From Russula earlei (taxonomy: Eukaryota > Basidiomycota > Agaricomycetes > Russulales > Russulaceae): a stretch of DNA of 43,733 nucleotides. Shown in pieces: positions 7,674-15,721 of this stretch. Each line of letters starts with the position of its first letter. The first letter of the stretch is position 1. The stretch is taken from NCBI GenBank assembly GCA_025769875.1, contig JAGFNK010000435.1, positions 1 through 43,733 of the forward strand, written 5' to 3'. The notes under the pieces are model-generated. The model did not search any database. It was not told the origin of the DNA and saw only the letters and a program-made list of their open reading frames with translations. Both the position numbers and the translations under genes were made by a program.

Positions 7674-9016
7674 GAGGGCGATGCATTAAGCTGGGTGGCG
7701 AGCTCGCCCTGCTGTTCTGGGGTGAGCGCATCCAGGCGCTCTCGTATCTCGCGGATAGGATCTTCGGGAGTGGGGGTGTGGGAGACCACCGACTGGGTCG
7801 GCCCCCAGTCGTCAGTTTCCCATTCGGAGACTCGTGCGCGTGCCTGCTTTCTTTGTGGGCAATTTCGCGCAAAGTGCCCGTCGCGTCCGCACTCGAAGCA
7901 CGGCCCTCGCGGACGCATGGAGCGCTCTTGGCTGCTTGGAGCTCCCTGAGCGTGCGCTACTCGGCCATGCCACGGGGGTGGGCCCTGCCGTCCCCGGGGT
8001 ACGCGTGTTCGGTCTAGGTCCATTGGCACAGGTTGGTTGGCCATGGTCCTAGGGGCGGTTGATGAATTATATGAGGGGGTAGGCTGCTGTCGTTGTTGGG
8101 AGAAGAACGGCCGTCGTGGTGCTGGAGTCGGGGTGTGTTGCCATTGCCCGAAGGGTCGGCTAGTTTGGTTGGCGACGCCTGTGATCGCTTCTCGCATTTG
8201 ACGGGCCTTGGTGCATTGCACCGCCTTTTCTTTCGTGTCTCGATAGTTTGCTGGTACCGGGTGCGTGAGTACTTCGGTGATGATGGACTTGGTCAGCCCT
8301 TTGAGAAAGAGCCGGGTCACGGGTTCGTCGCCCTGTGTGTAGCCAGCCTCGCGTGCGAGTTGCTCGAAGTCGGCTATGTATTGATCGATGTGGGGCCATT
8401 GCATTTTAAGGCCTTCTATCTTGGTCTGTGCTCGTTGCGCACGCTGGGAGTCCATGAACTGGGTTCGGAATTCATTCTGAAATTGTTCCCACACGTCGGG
8501 GTGATCATCAGCGATGGGGTCGAGAGCGTCGATCCAGTCCCCCATGTCGCGTGTCCAGCCCGACACTGCGGGGCCTTTGATAAGGGTGAGGGCGAACGAC
8601 GTCTTCCAGATCGGTGAAGCGAAATTCGGGACACGGGCGTTGAGGCGTAGGTAGGTCTTTAACTCTTGTAGGAAGTCCTCGGCGAGAGCCCGATCGCCTG
8701 CGAACTCGCGGGGTAGGCTTCCGTATGCTTTGGCGTCTCCGCCTGCCCCTCCCGGGTGCGCTGGCGCGTTCCCGCCAGCGGGTGGTCCTGGCGCGGGTGG
8801 TCCTGGTGCGGGTGGTCCGGGTGCGGGTGGTCCTCCTCCCGGGGGTCCACCAGGTCCGGTCGGCCCTCGTCGTAGAGCGTGTCGTAATGCCGCGTTGATG
8901 CGCGTGGTTGGATTTCTGTCTGGTTGTGCTGGTGCGATGATAGGGCCGCCCTGCGGGTCCGGGTTTGCATCGGGGTCGAGCACCGTTGAGGTGTATGCTA
9001 CGGTGGTGGTGGTCAT
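7655..9016 (-). CDS. Gag (capsid/nucleocapsid) of the young element
   Basis: 453 residues from ATG 9016, the first ATG of the predicted transcript. It has a Pro/Gly-rich N-terminal part with tandem PAPGPP units (residues ~65-80). A retrotransposon gag capsid region follows (~100-280), with motifs such as FLQELKTYL, WEQFQNEF and DQYIADFEQLA. A canonical CCHC zinc knuckle, CFECGRDGHFARNC, lies at residues 373-386. It packages RNA into virus-like particles. About 31 nt at its end overlap the pol frame with a -1 frameshift signal. The frame is also open upstream to the LTR (see 9017-9439), so a longer product from a non-AUG start is possible. Confidence 0.93.
   Translation of the reverse strand: MTTTTVAYTSTVLDPDANPDPQGGPIIAPAQPDRNPTTRINAALRHALRRGPTGPGGPPGGGPPAPGPPAPGPPAPGPPAGGNAPAHPGGAGGDAKAYGSLPREFAGDRALAEDFLQELKTYLRLNARVPNFASPIWKTSFALTLIKGPAVSGWTRDMGDWIDALDPIADDHPDVWEQFQNEFRTQFMDSQRAQRAQTKIEGLKMQWPHIDQYIADFEQLAREAGYTQGDEPVTRLFLKGLTKSIITEVLTHPVPANYRDTKEKAVQCTKARQMREAITGVANQTSRPFGQWQHTPTPAPRRPFFSQQRQQPTPSYNSSTAPRTMANQPVPMDLDRTRVPRGRQGPPPWHGRVAHAQGAPSSQERSMRPRGPCFECGRDGHFARNCPQRKQARARVSEWETDDWGPTQSVVSHTPTPEDPIREIRERLDALTPEQQGELATQLNASPSNFPSA
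8782..8841 (-). repeat. Short tandem repeat encoding PAPGPP units in Gag
   Basis: Three to four copies of a 15-bp GC-rich unit (GGTGGTCCTGGTGCG on the plus strand). In the gag frame they encode Pro/Ala/Gly repeats, a region that would expand or shrink by slippage. Confidence 0.75.
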
Positions 9017-9439
9017 TGCGTACGGTGGCGGGGCTTCGGTGGTGGGCGAGGTTGTTACGGAGGTGTGACGGATTTGATGGGTCGTTTGAGTGTCTTCTTG
9101 GATGTCGTCTGACGAGTCGGAGTCTTGAGAGCTGTGGCTCGGGGTGTTTGCACGGTTCGAGTCTCGATACTCGATTTCTTTCCGTCGTTCGCCAATAGCA
9201 AGTCGTCCGTCTGCTAGTTGGACTAATTCGTACCACCTGTTCCCGAGGCGGTATACTGGTTCTTCAGTCCCGTCGACTCGGCTGAAGATATGATGGGGGT
9301 GGGTGAAGCCCTCTGCTGTGAGACTTCCTGACCAGACGATTCTGGGGTTTGGCGGGGCGTCCTCTTCGTTGGGCGCGCTGACGATGACGAGGTCGTTCTC
9401 GTTCGAAATGGTGGGCAGCGAAAGAAGTCGAATCTGATG
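9017..9439 (-). other. AUG-free leader, open in the gag frame for ~141 codons
   Basis: Between the 5' LTR and the gag ATG the gag frame has no stop back to a TGA at 9442-9440. The translation looks protein-like: IVWSGSLTAEGFTHPHHIF, then VYRLGNRWYELVQLADG. It uses C-ending codons like the pol gene. Yet no ATG occurs in any minus-strand frame here, nor in the LTR part downstream of the inferred transcript start. Either this is an N-terminal Gag extension started at a near-cognate codon (for example a CTG near 9411), or a long leader kept free of upstream AUGs. No stop in 141 codons plus protein-like content favours coding. Confidence 0.6.
9425..9435 (-). other. Primer-binding site for self-priming
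   Basis: Two bases past the 5' LTR, the minus strand reads AGATTCGACTT. Its exact reverse complement, AAGTCGAATCT, occurs in the LTR at 9597-9587, where transcription is expected to start. The match is 11 nt and stops at both ends. This is the arrangement of Tf1-type elements, where the 5' end of the RNA folds back and primes reverse transcription instead of a tRNA. No tRNA-like TGG site follows the LTR. Confidence 0.85.
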
Positions 9440-9760
9440 TCACCGCCGCGTACGGTACTCAGAGTTCGAACGTGAGAGCCTTAGGTAAGCACACGTCCAA
9501 CGTGGCTCGAGAGAGAAAGAGAGAGAAAAGATAGAGAGAAGTGGGCGAGAAAGCGACTGCTATTGTTCGTGGGGGAATACGACAAAAGATTCGACTTGCC
9601 CTCTCTTAGGCTTAGGGCAAGTCCTTATATACACTACTGAGCAGCCTCGTGTCCCCTTCGCTACGATACTGCGGCACCACATCAAAGCTCGAATGGTCGA
9701 ACCGCGCGACCGTTGCGACTTCCCGTGCAACGTGGCCCACGAGTGGGGCTGGCGGTGTCA
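9438..9760 (-). repeat. 5' LTR of the young element
   Basis: 323 bp, apparently identical to 3023-3345. It carries the promoter for the element: TATATAA at 9631-9625 on the minus strand and the inferred start near 9597. Confidence 0.95.
9587..9631 (-). promoter_or_regulatory. LTR promoter: TATA box, inverted repeat and inferred RNA start
   Basis: TATATAA (9631-9625) lies 34 nt upstream of AAGTCGAATCT (9597-9587), the self-primer that should be the RNA 5' end. Between them is a perfect 10-bp inverted repeat, GACTTGCCCT/AGGGCAAGTC (9593-9602 and 9614-9623), overlapping the start. It could be a factor-binding palindrome. The start is inferred from spacing and the self-primer match. Confidence 0.7.
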
Positions 9761-10309
9761 CCTTGGTTACCATTTCATCCCTTGATGCTGATGGTCTCTT
9801 ATTGTTTCATCTATCATGTTTCATCTATTGTGTTTCACTTATTGTGTTTCATCCATTGTTGAGTTACTTTTGCTATTGGCTCACCTTTTATCTATTGTTC
9901 TGCATATGGTACTGTACAGCCTCACTACATACAGTATTTAAGCGCCTGTAGAAGCTGGGGAATGCCCCAAGCTTAGCTTTGTCCCATTACTTGTTGCATC
10001 CCTTACCCTGTATACTCTCTCAAATCACAACTTGCTTGTGCTGGCCTACACTCTGCTTGACCTAAGCACACCTCAAGGAACTCTTGTGTTCCTTTTCCTC
10101 CTCTGCCTCTCTCTCATCGTCCTCCTCTTCTGTGAAACCAGAAGATCAACTCTGTCTGCGGATTGAGTCATTGTTTGACTCAGCCTTGAGACACTAAACC
10201 TTTGATCCAGTCTCTCTGAGCCGGCCCCACTGAACCCTTGAACCAAGTCACAGGGACTTGGCCCCACTGAACCTTGAGCTAACGCTCTTACGGCCGTGAC
10301 ACCATAACA
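9761..10309 (+). mobile_element. Solo LTR, family B, second part
   Basis: Continues the LTR begun at 2946; CCTTG at 9761-9765 is the target duplication of the young element. It contains a TATTTAAG-type box near 9935, a block GAAGCTGGGGAATGCCCCAAGC, and ends CACCATAACA at 10309. It aligns along its length with 19502-20128. The flanking GCTAA shows it was a finished solo insertion before the young element arrived. Confidence 0.9.
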
Positions 10310-10314
10310 GCTAA

Positions 10315-10879
10315 TGCATTGGATACTTCCGGGTTGTAGTCTTCACTAGATCACTGTCACAAGAACCAGTACTTCAGACTGGATGGGCAACTGGATAAGC
10401 CTACTCAGATGCACCTCATGTTTCCCATATGTTTCATGACTCACTCTGCCTCACATGTACCACCTGCTTCCAGCATGTTCCAGTACAATTGCCTTGTCTC
10501 TACCTCATGGATACTATTTATAGTAGTCCGTACCTATATAAACCTGTCAGTTGATGAGAATAAGCCTTAAGCTTGTTCTCCTGTGAAATCTCACTGGTTA
10601 CAGCTTTGGAACTTGAAGGCTTGCAAGACATCAAGCATTTCATCTGAAACTTCTCTTACTCATAAGTCTTTGCATTGCAAAGACTTATTCATGCTTATTC
10701 CCCTCCACAGAATATGACTACAAGGGTAGTCACATCTCCAAGAACCCCAATCCTTGTCAGAACTTTGTGTTCTCACTCTACTCAGTGTGCATGTCTTGTG
10801 CATGAATGGATTTGTCAGTGACACTGCCCCCAGTCAGTGACATTAGAACAAGCTTCCCTCTTTGAACCCTTGACCCTGA
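10315..10879 (+). other. Untranslated repeat DNA before gag of element C
   Basis: Without the B insertion this joins 2759-2945. It has a TATATAAAC box near 10535 and TG/CA-rich text but no long frame. It may be the leader of the LTR at 1930 or another decayed LTR. It does not resemble LTR B, the 3' LTR of element C, so the 5' LTR of C is not identified. Confidence 0.4.
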
Positions 10880-13123
10880 ATGCATACATGCACATCCGCC
10901 CCAAATACATCAAATTTAACTTCAAACATGACTTCAATGGCTGGAGATTGGAGATACAAGGGCCAAGAAAAGACCTCTGAACAAGGACTAGCAATGCTCA
11001 GACTTCCATTCAGAATAGGCCTGGACACCGACATTGCTCTAGTTCTAGAGCAGTTCAGGAAGAACACCATGTTTTTAAAGCTCGGAGTGGATGCCACTCC
11101 CTGGACAGGGTTCTTTGCACCCTACAAACAAGCAAAAGTAGGCCTTGGAACACTCTATGGAGTGTGGTTCAAAATCAAACAACGTGAGGACTACTTTGCG
11201 GCCATACACATTGCATGTCTGATTTTTGAACTGACCTTTGATCCCCTCCCAGGATTGGACATGGATGCATTGGTTGCCTCAGGAACACCAATGCCTCACT
11301 CCTCCCAAGCTTCAACTCCAGCACTCATAGAAACAATGGCACAAGAACCCCCCATGACAACTCAAGTCCACATTGCCAACAACAAACCAGAAGCACCCAT
11401 TCTACAACAACTCACATCATCCAGCACAACGCAAGCCTTTCCCCAACCAAGCCAATTTCAAGGCTTTGGAGGACATGAAAGACAACCTCTGAGCCCTGAC
11501 CCCGACGACTATGATGCATGTGCCCATCACAATCGCGACGCATGTCCTTCCAACAACAGAAAACTTGAAGGCACTCCCCCAAAACCATTCAATGGCAATC
11601 GCGCCCAAGCCCATATCTTTTTGATGGCTTTCCACAAGTTTATGACTTTATTAATAAACCACAACAGCAGGATTGCACATGACCCCATTAAGAAATGCGC
11701 ATACTTCCTGTCACTCCTCGAAGGACCTGACATCGAAGGTTGGGTTGAAACCATGGACAAATGGCTGCAGGAAGTCATCGACGACCCAGAAGAACTCCCT
11801 TTTGGTCTAAACGCAGGGCAGGTGATGTGGCAAAAATTTAAACATGCATTTGTCAACTATGCCAAATGCGAATGTGCACAAGACCAACTCCAGGAACTAA
11901 AGATGAAGGACAACAATCTTGATGGCTACATTTCAGCTTTCCAAGTCCTTGTGAAATGCACAGGACTATTGTAAAAGCTCCAAAGTGCCTTAAATAAGAT
12001 CAATGGTTGCATCTATGAATGCGTCCTACCAATGCAGATATGCTTGAGTCAAGCAAGCAATACTTGTGGAGGGGAAGGAGTATTAGATCCTTCTGGAGTA
12101 TGGCAACAAGATAAGAGGGGCTCTGCAGATGGGGTAGGAGTCAACTGTTTGGGATTGGCAAACTAAGTTGAGCTTAAGGCTCAACTGCTACAGACTGGGG
12201 GCTTTATATAGCCCTACAGGGATAAGGTTTGTGCTACTGTAGTACTGGTTGGTGCTATAGAAGCAAAAGGTGGCTCATAGAAGCAAGGTCGCTTCTATGC
12301 AAATGATCTTGGTGCTGGAAGCATTAAGTGCTTCCCCAATAACAATCTCAGTGTCATAAGTACTTTCCTAATCAAGGAAGCAACATATGTGGCAGTACAG
12401 GAACATCTGGGAAAGAAACAATGCTACTCATTGCTTCTTCAGTACATCTTCAGAAAGATATGATTAACGCGTTCCGAACATGATATCAACGGTCATAAAC
12501 GGTCAAGATCTGACGCATGCATGATACAAATGATGCAGTCCATAGTTTGAGCCTTCCAGCATCTTCTAGACCCCAAACCCCAAAACACTTGGTAACAACT
12601 ATTCACAAATGACCTGACCATCATGTGCCTGTTCGTGTGTGGTCTCCCCAAGCCACTAGTCGAGGCTTGCATTAATTTTGAAGATTCAACCTCTTTCAAT
12701 GATTGGATCAGTATGGTGCAGAAACAACACTGCGTCTGGATGCGCCAACATGCAGTCCTGACCGATCATGATAACATTCACAACAGAAACACACACCCAA
12801 ACACCAATCACCCCTGGGCCCACTTTTCGAATTGGGGTACACGCACCACCACCAAAGTTGCCACTGCGCCATGTGTGTGCCTCCCTCCATGTGACCCAAA
12901 TGCAATGGACATTAGCACTGGCGCTGCATGCAAAGCCATCACCAAAGCTGACAAGGAGAAACACTGAGCTGAAGGGAGGTGCTTCCACTGTTCCAAACAG
13001 GGCCACCTCACTAGAGACTGCCCTGCAAAACCAAAATGGGAAGCAACACACACACACACTGCAGAAGTCACCACCACCACATCTGAATCCTCTGTTGTGG
13101 AGGTGATTGAAGAAAACATACCC
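10880..13123 (+). pseudogene. Gag of old gypsy element C (interrupted)
   Basis: The first part, 10880-11966, is open and gag-like: FNGNRAQAHIFLMAFHKFM and MWQKFKHAFVNYAKCE resemble capsid regions. After a ~0.6-kb insert the frame resumes near 12566 (LDPKPQNTW), runs through GLPKPLVEACINFEDSTSF and ends in a CCHC knuckle, CFHCSKQGHLTRDC (12978-13019). Several stops and frame changes break the second part. It ends where a hAT-like element begins (13127). Protease and RT, expected next, are missing. Codons carry fewer CpG than the young element. Confidence 0.85.
11967..12565 (+). mobile_element. ~0.6-kb insertion splitting gag C
   Basis: Joining ACAGGACTA (before) to GACCCCAAACC (after) restores the gag reading. 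The ~597 bp between them have no coding content, a TTTATATAG box near 12204, and TG- and AA-rich text. Only CTA is clearly shared at the edges, so the class is uncertain: solo LTR or non-autonomous DNA element. Confidence 0.55.
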
Positions 13124-13949
13124 AACTAGTGCTTCAAAGTCCAGTCAAGTCCAGTTTTTCCCATGATTTTGGTGTGACCATGACCGTGACTGGCTGCTGG
13201 TTTGCCCAATCCTCAAAAAACCGGACCAGACTGCACATGACTGGTTACACACAGTCATTTGCAGTCAATTGACCAGTTCAGACCAGTCCCAACCAAAACC
13301 AGAGGATGACTGGTTGAAACCAGTTCTTGACCCAGGAACAGCCGCACTCACCTCGCCTTTCCATCATCATTGCCACCATGCTGCCACTTCCCTCTCTCTC
13401 ATGTCGCCGCCACTTTCCACCACCACCCTTGTTGCATGCACTGTAAGGTGGGTTCCTGCTGGCTTGGGAATCACACAGTGCACTACCTTCATGCGCTCCC
13501 TCCCTCCACGCATGCTGGGCAAATGCTGACACACAAATCCATGATGACACAGCTGAGCTTCCCGCATGCATGAAAATTGCATGTTAAGCTGTACTTTTTT
13601 CTCTCTCTCTCATCTGGCCAATCCCTAGACTCAAGACCCTGATGGCATGCAACCCATCTTGTCCCATGAGCGTGACTTTCATGCCTTGAGCCATGTGCAT
13701 TTTTTTTTTCTCTTTCTTTCATTTTCATGGCTTTCTGATTCATTCCGCTTTGCAGGCTGCGCTTTCATTCATACCACGCCCACCCACTCGTGCACCACAG
13801 CCCATCACTACCACACCTCCTCCCTCACCTCATCTCATCTCACCTCATCTCCACCTCTGCCTCGAACACACACACAGAACATCTAGGCATAGGAAGAGGT
13901 TCACACTATGACAGGTTATGACCAGTCATCTGGTCTGGTCTAAGGTGAA

Positions 13950-14680
13950 TCATGGCTGGTCACAGAATCGGGTGTGGGACCACGACGGACAAAGTGACAT
14001 GACACTCCATTCCTTCCATCCTTTGTTACCGACTGCACACTCACACTACCACCTCACACCCGACATTAAGACCTCGACCGCATTGCCCACCCCTCGCCAC
14101 TGACCACATGCCCACGCCATGCCCTGGCTCACGTGATGCGTTTGCATCTCAAACCTTTCACCCGCTGAAGCCCATCATGTTCATCATGTCGCTGCCATGA
14201 ATTGGCATTGCTGCCACATCCTGCATGCATTCGAGACACACCCTCTCTCGTTCAGCCTTCTTCATGGCCTTTTTCTCTGTGTGCACAGCCAGCTCCTTGT
14301 CTCGGATTTCGGCAACCTGCTTGTCAAAGTCAAATGCTTTCACTTGAGATGCTTCCTTGGTCTGTGCATGGAGGGAGGCAATTTTAGCATGGACCTGCTC
14401 GAGGGTAGACCATTCCAACTGTGTCATCTGTCTGAGTGCATGCAGATCTGTTCACGTCATTCATTCCTCACCACACCCTCAACCACCTCGCCCGGTCCCA
14501 ATCCTCTGATTCCCTTTCACCATTCCATTTACTTTATTATCTTCTACTCTTTGTACTTCCCCCATGTATATAAAACCCTTAGCTACTCTGTAGTAAAGAG
14601 AGAGAAGAATAAGATCCTCTTTCCTTTGACATCTGCATCTGTTTGAATGAAGAACTTCAAACAACCAAGTGTGTGATACC
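13950..14680 (+). mobile_element. LTR-like fragment (family D) inside hAT copy 1
   Basis: Blocks around 14050-14160 and 14560-14620 match the minus strand of about 38000-38300: GATGCGTTTGCATCTCA, and TATATAAAAC followed by TAGCTACTCTGTAGTAAA. The TATA box and pyrimidine-rich context suggest an LTR. It is split by the SNU23-like fragment. Boundaries are approximate. Confidence 0.45.
14158..14445 (-). pseudogene. Captured C-terminal fragment of a SNU23/ZMAT2-like splicing factor
   Basis: The minus strand encodes about 95 residues with LEWSTLEQV, KEASQVKAFDFDKQVAEIR, a Lys/Glu-rich stretch with EKKAMKKAERER, and the end MMGFSG. The order of EWSTL-QV, FDFD-R, the charged helix and MGFSGFG at the C-terminus is the signature of the C-terminal half of Snu23/ZMAT2, a component of the U4/U6.U5 tri-snRNP. 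The N-terminal zinc finger is absent and a stop lies just upstream of 14445. It lies inside a transposable element, so it is a captured, non-functional piece of a host gene. Confidence 0.7.
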
Positions 14681-15047
14681 AGCTCCTCTCTCCCCTTCTT
14701 GCTCCCACCTCTGGTTCCTCAGTTGATATCCACTTGATGGTCCAACAACCCTGCTCTTTCACATTTGTGCATCTCCAGACACCACACTGGTGGTCTAGAG
14801 CTTGCCTAAAGCTGTGACCATAGTCCTCAAACCCATGAAATCTTGACAGAAATCCCAGGCACACCAGGCACACCAGTCTTGACCAGTCTTGACCAGTCTT
14901 GACCAGTTTTTATCAGTCTTGAAAGTTGATGTGACTGTGACTGGACATTCTACAATCCAGTTTGACCTTGATTGACAGTTCCTTCATGATCAGTCAGGTC
15001 AGGTTCAGTCAAGCAGTTTGTCAATGTGACTTGACCTGAAAGCACTA

Positions 15048-15705
15048 CTGGGGAAAAACAACAAGAATGGGCGCACTGGGTCCCCATAGCACAATATCAC
15101 TTCAATGCCCACAAATCCACAACCACTAAGAAAACCCCCTACAAACTACTCAATGGCTTCAACCCACAGGGACTCGGTACCCAACTCAAGTCCAAATTCC
15201 CTGGAATCCAAGAATGACTTCAAGCACTAAAAGACATGTGGGAATCAGCACAAGAAATGATGAGGGAAGGCACAGAACAATTGGATCAAAGAAACTAAGT
15301 TCAAAGGGTTCAAAGAAGGACAGAAGGTTTGGTTAAAGGGTACTAACCTAAAAACTCCCCATCAATTTTAGAGGTTCCACCCCAAATGGTTTGGCCCCTT
15401 TATTGTCACCAAAAGAATCTCTCATGTCACCTACCAACTCCAACTTCCCCCCCCAATGGAGTATCCACAATGTGTTTCATGCCTCCCTCTTATCCCCAGT
15501 CACAGAAACAACTGAACACAGACTGAATTTCCCTGAACCACTGCCTGACCTCCTTTCCAGAGAATACAAAGTTGAGAAGATCACCGCTCAATGTATCCAT
15601 AGAAACCAACTCCATTACAGAGTCCGGTGGAAAGGGTACTCCATAGCAGAAGACAAACCTTAAAAACACCCAAGACACCATCACCATTTTCCATCTAGAA
15701 CAACC
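15048..15705 (+). pseudogene. Integrase C-terminus and chromodomain of element C
   Basis: The frame starting at the hAT end reads QQEWAHWVPIAQYHFNAHK and TPYKLLNGFNP, the end of a gypsy integrase core. An FHPKWFGPF-type domain, a VSTMCFMPPS shadow of the usual HNVFHVSLL block, and a chromodomain (REYKVEKI, LHYRVRWKGYSIAED, 15565-15656) follow. Stops and a frame change interrupt it. The upstream ~3 kb of pol is missing. Confidence 0.85.
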
Positions 15706-15721
15706 CACTAAACTCTGAACC

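Larger units (their letters stand above)
3023..9760 (-). mobile_element. Young, nearly intact chromodomain Ty3/gypsy retrotransposon (6738 bp)
   Basis: The element is bounded by 323-bp LTRs at 3023-3345 and 9438-9760 in which I find no difference. It is flanked by a perfect 5-bp duplication, CCTTG (3018-3022 and 9761-9765). Order on the minus strand: 5' LTR, self-priming site, AUG-free leader, gag, protease/RT/RNase H, integrase/chromodomain, ORF3, 3' LTR. The RT-before-integrase order, the chromodomain and the self-priming geometry place it among Tf1/sushi-type chromoviruses. It sits inside a solo LTR of family B. The only visible lesion is one frame change in a 7-C run (5540-5546). Identical LTRs imply very recent insertion. 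Confidence 0.96.
13127..15047 (+). mobile_element. hAT-like non-autonomous element, copy 1 (1921 bp)
   Basis: It starts TAGTGCTTCAAAGTCCAG and ends CTGAAAGCACTA, so the ends are inverted (TAGTGCTT). It shares both ends and patches of interior with copy 2 (16467-18449), including the block at 14815-15047. Both subterminal regions are packed with GACCAGT/ACTGGTC repeats, as in transposase-binding ends of hAT elements. No transposase is encoded. The 8-bp flanks do not match (TACCCAAC and CTGGGGAA), and the two flanks belong to gag and integrase, so retrotransposon DNA was lost here. Confidence 0.75.

Noticed and set aside
8093..9236. Plus-strand frame 8093-8617 and minus frame 8508-9236
   Set aside because: Shadows of gag in other frames; Arg/Thr-rich composition from repeated GC-rich codons.
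13127..15047. Tc1/mariner element with TA duplication
   Set aside because: TA is present at both ends of both copies, but copy 2 has a longer 8-bp duplication and restores an ORF when that is used, so hAT fits better.
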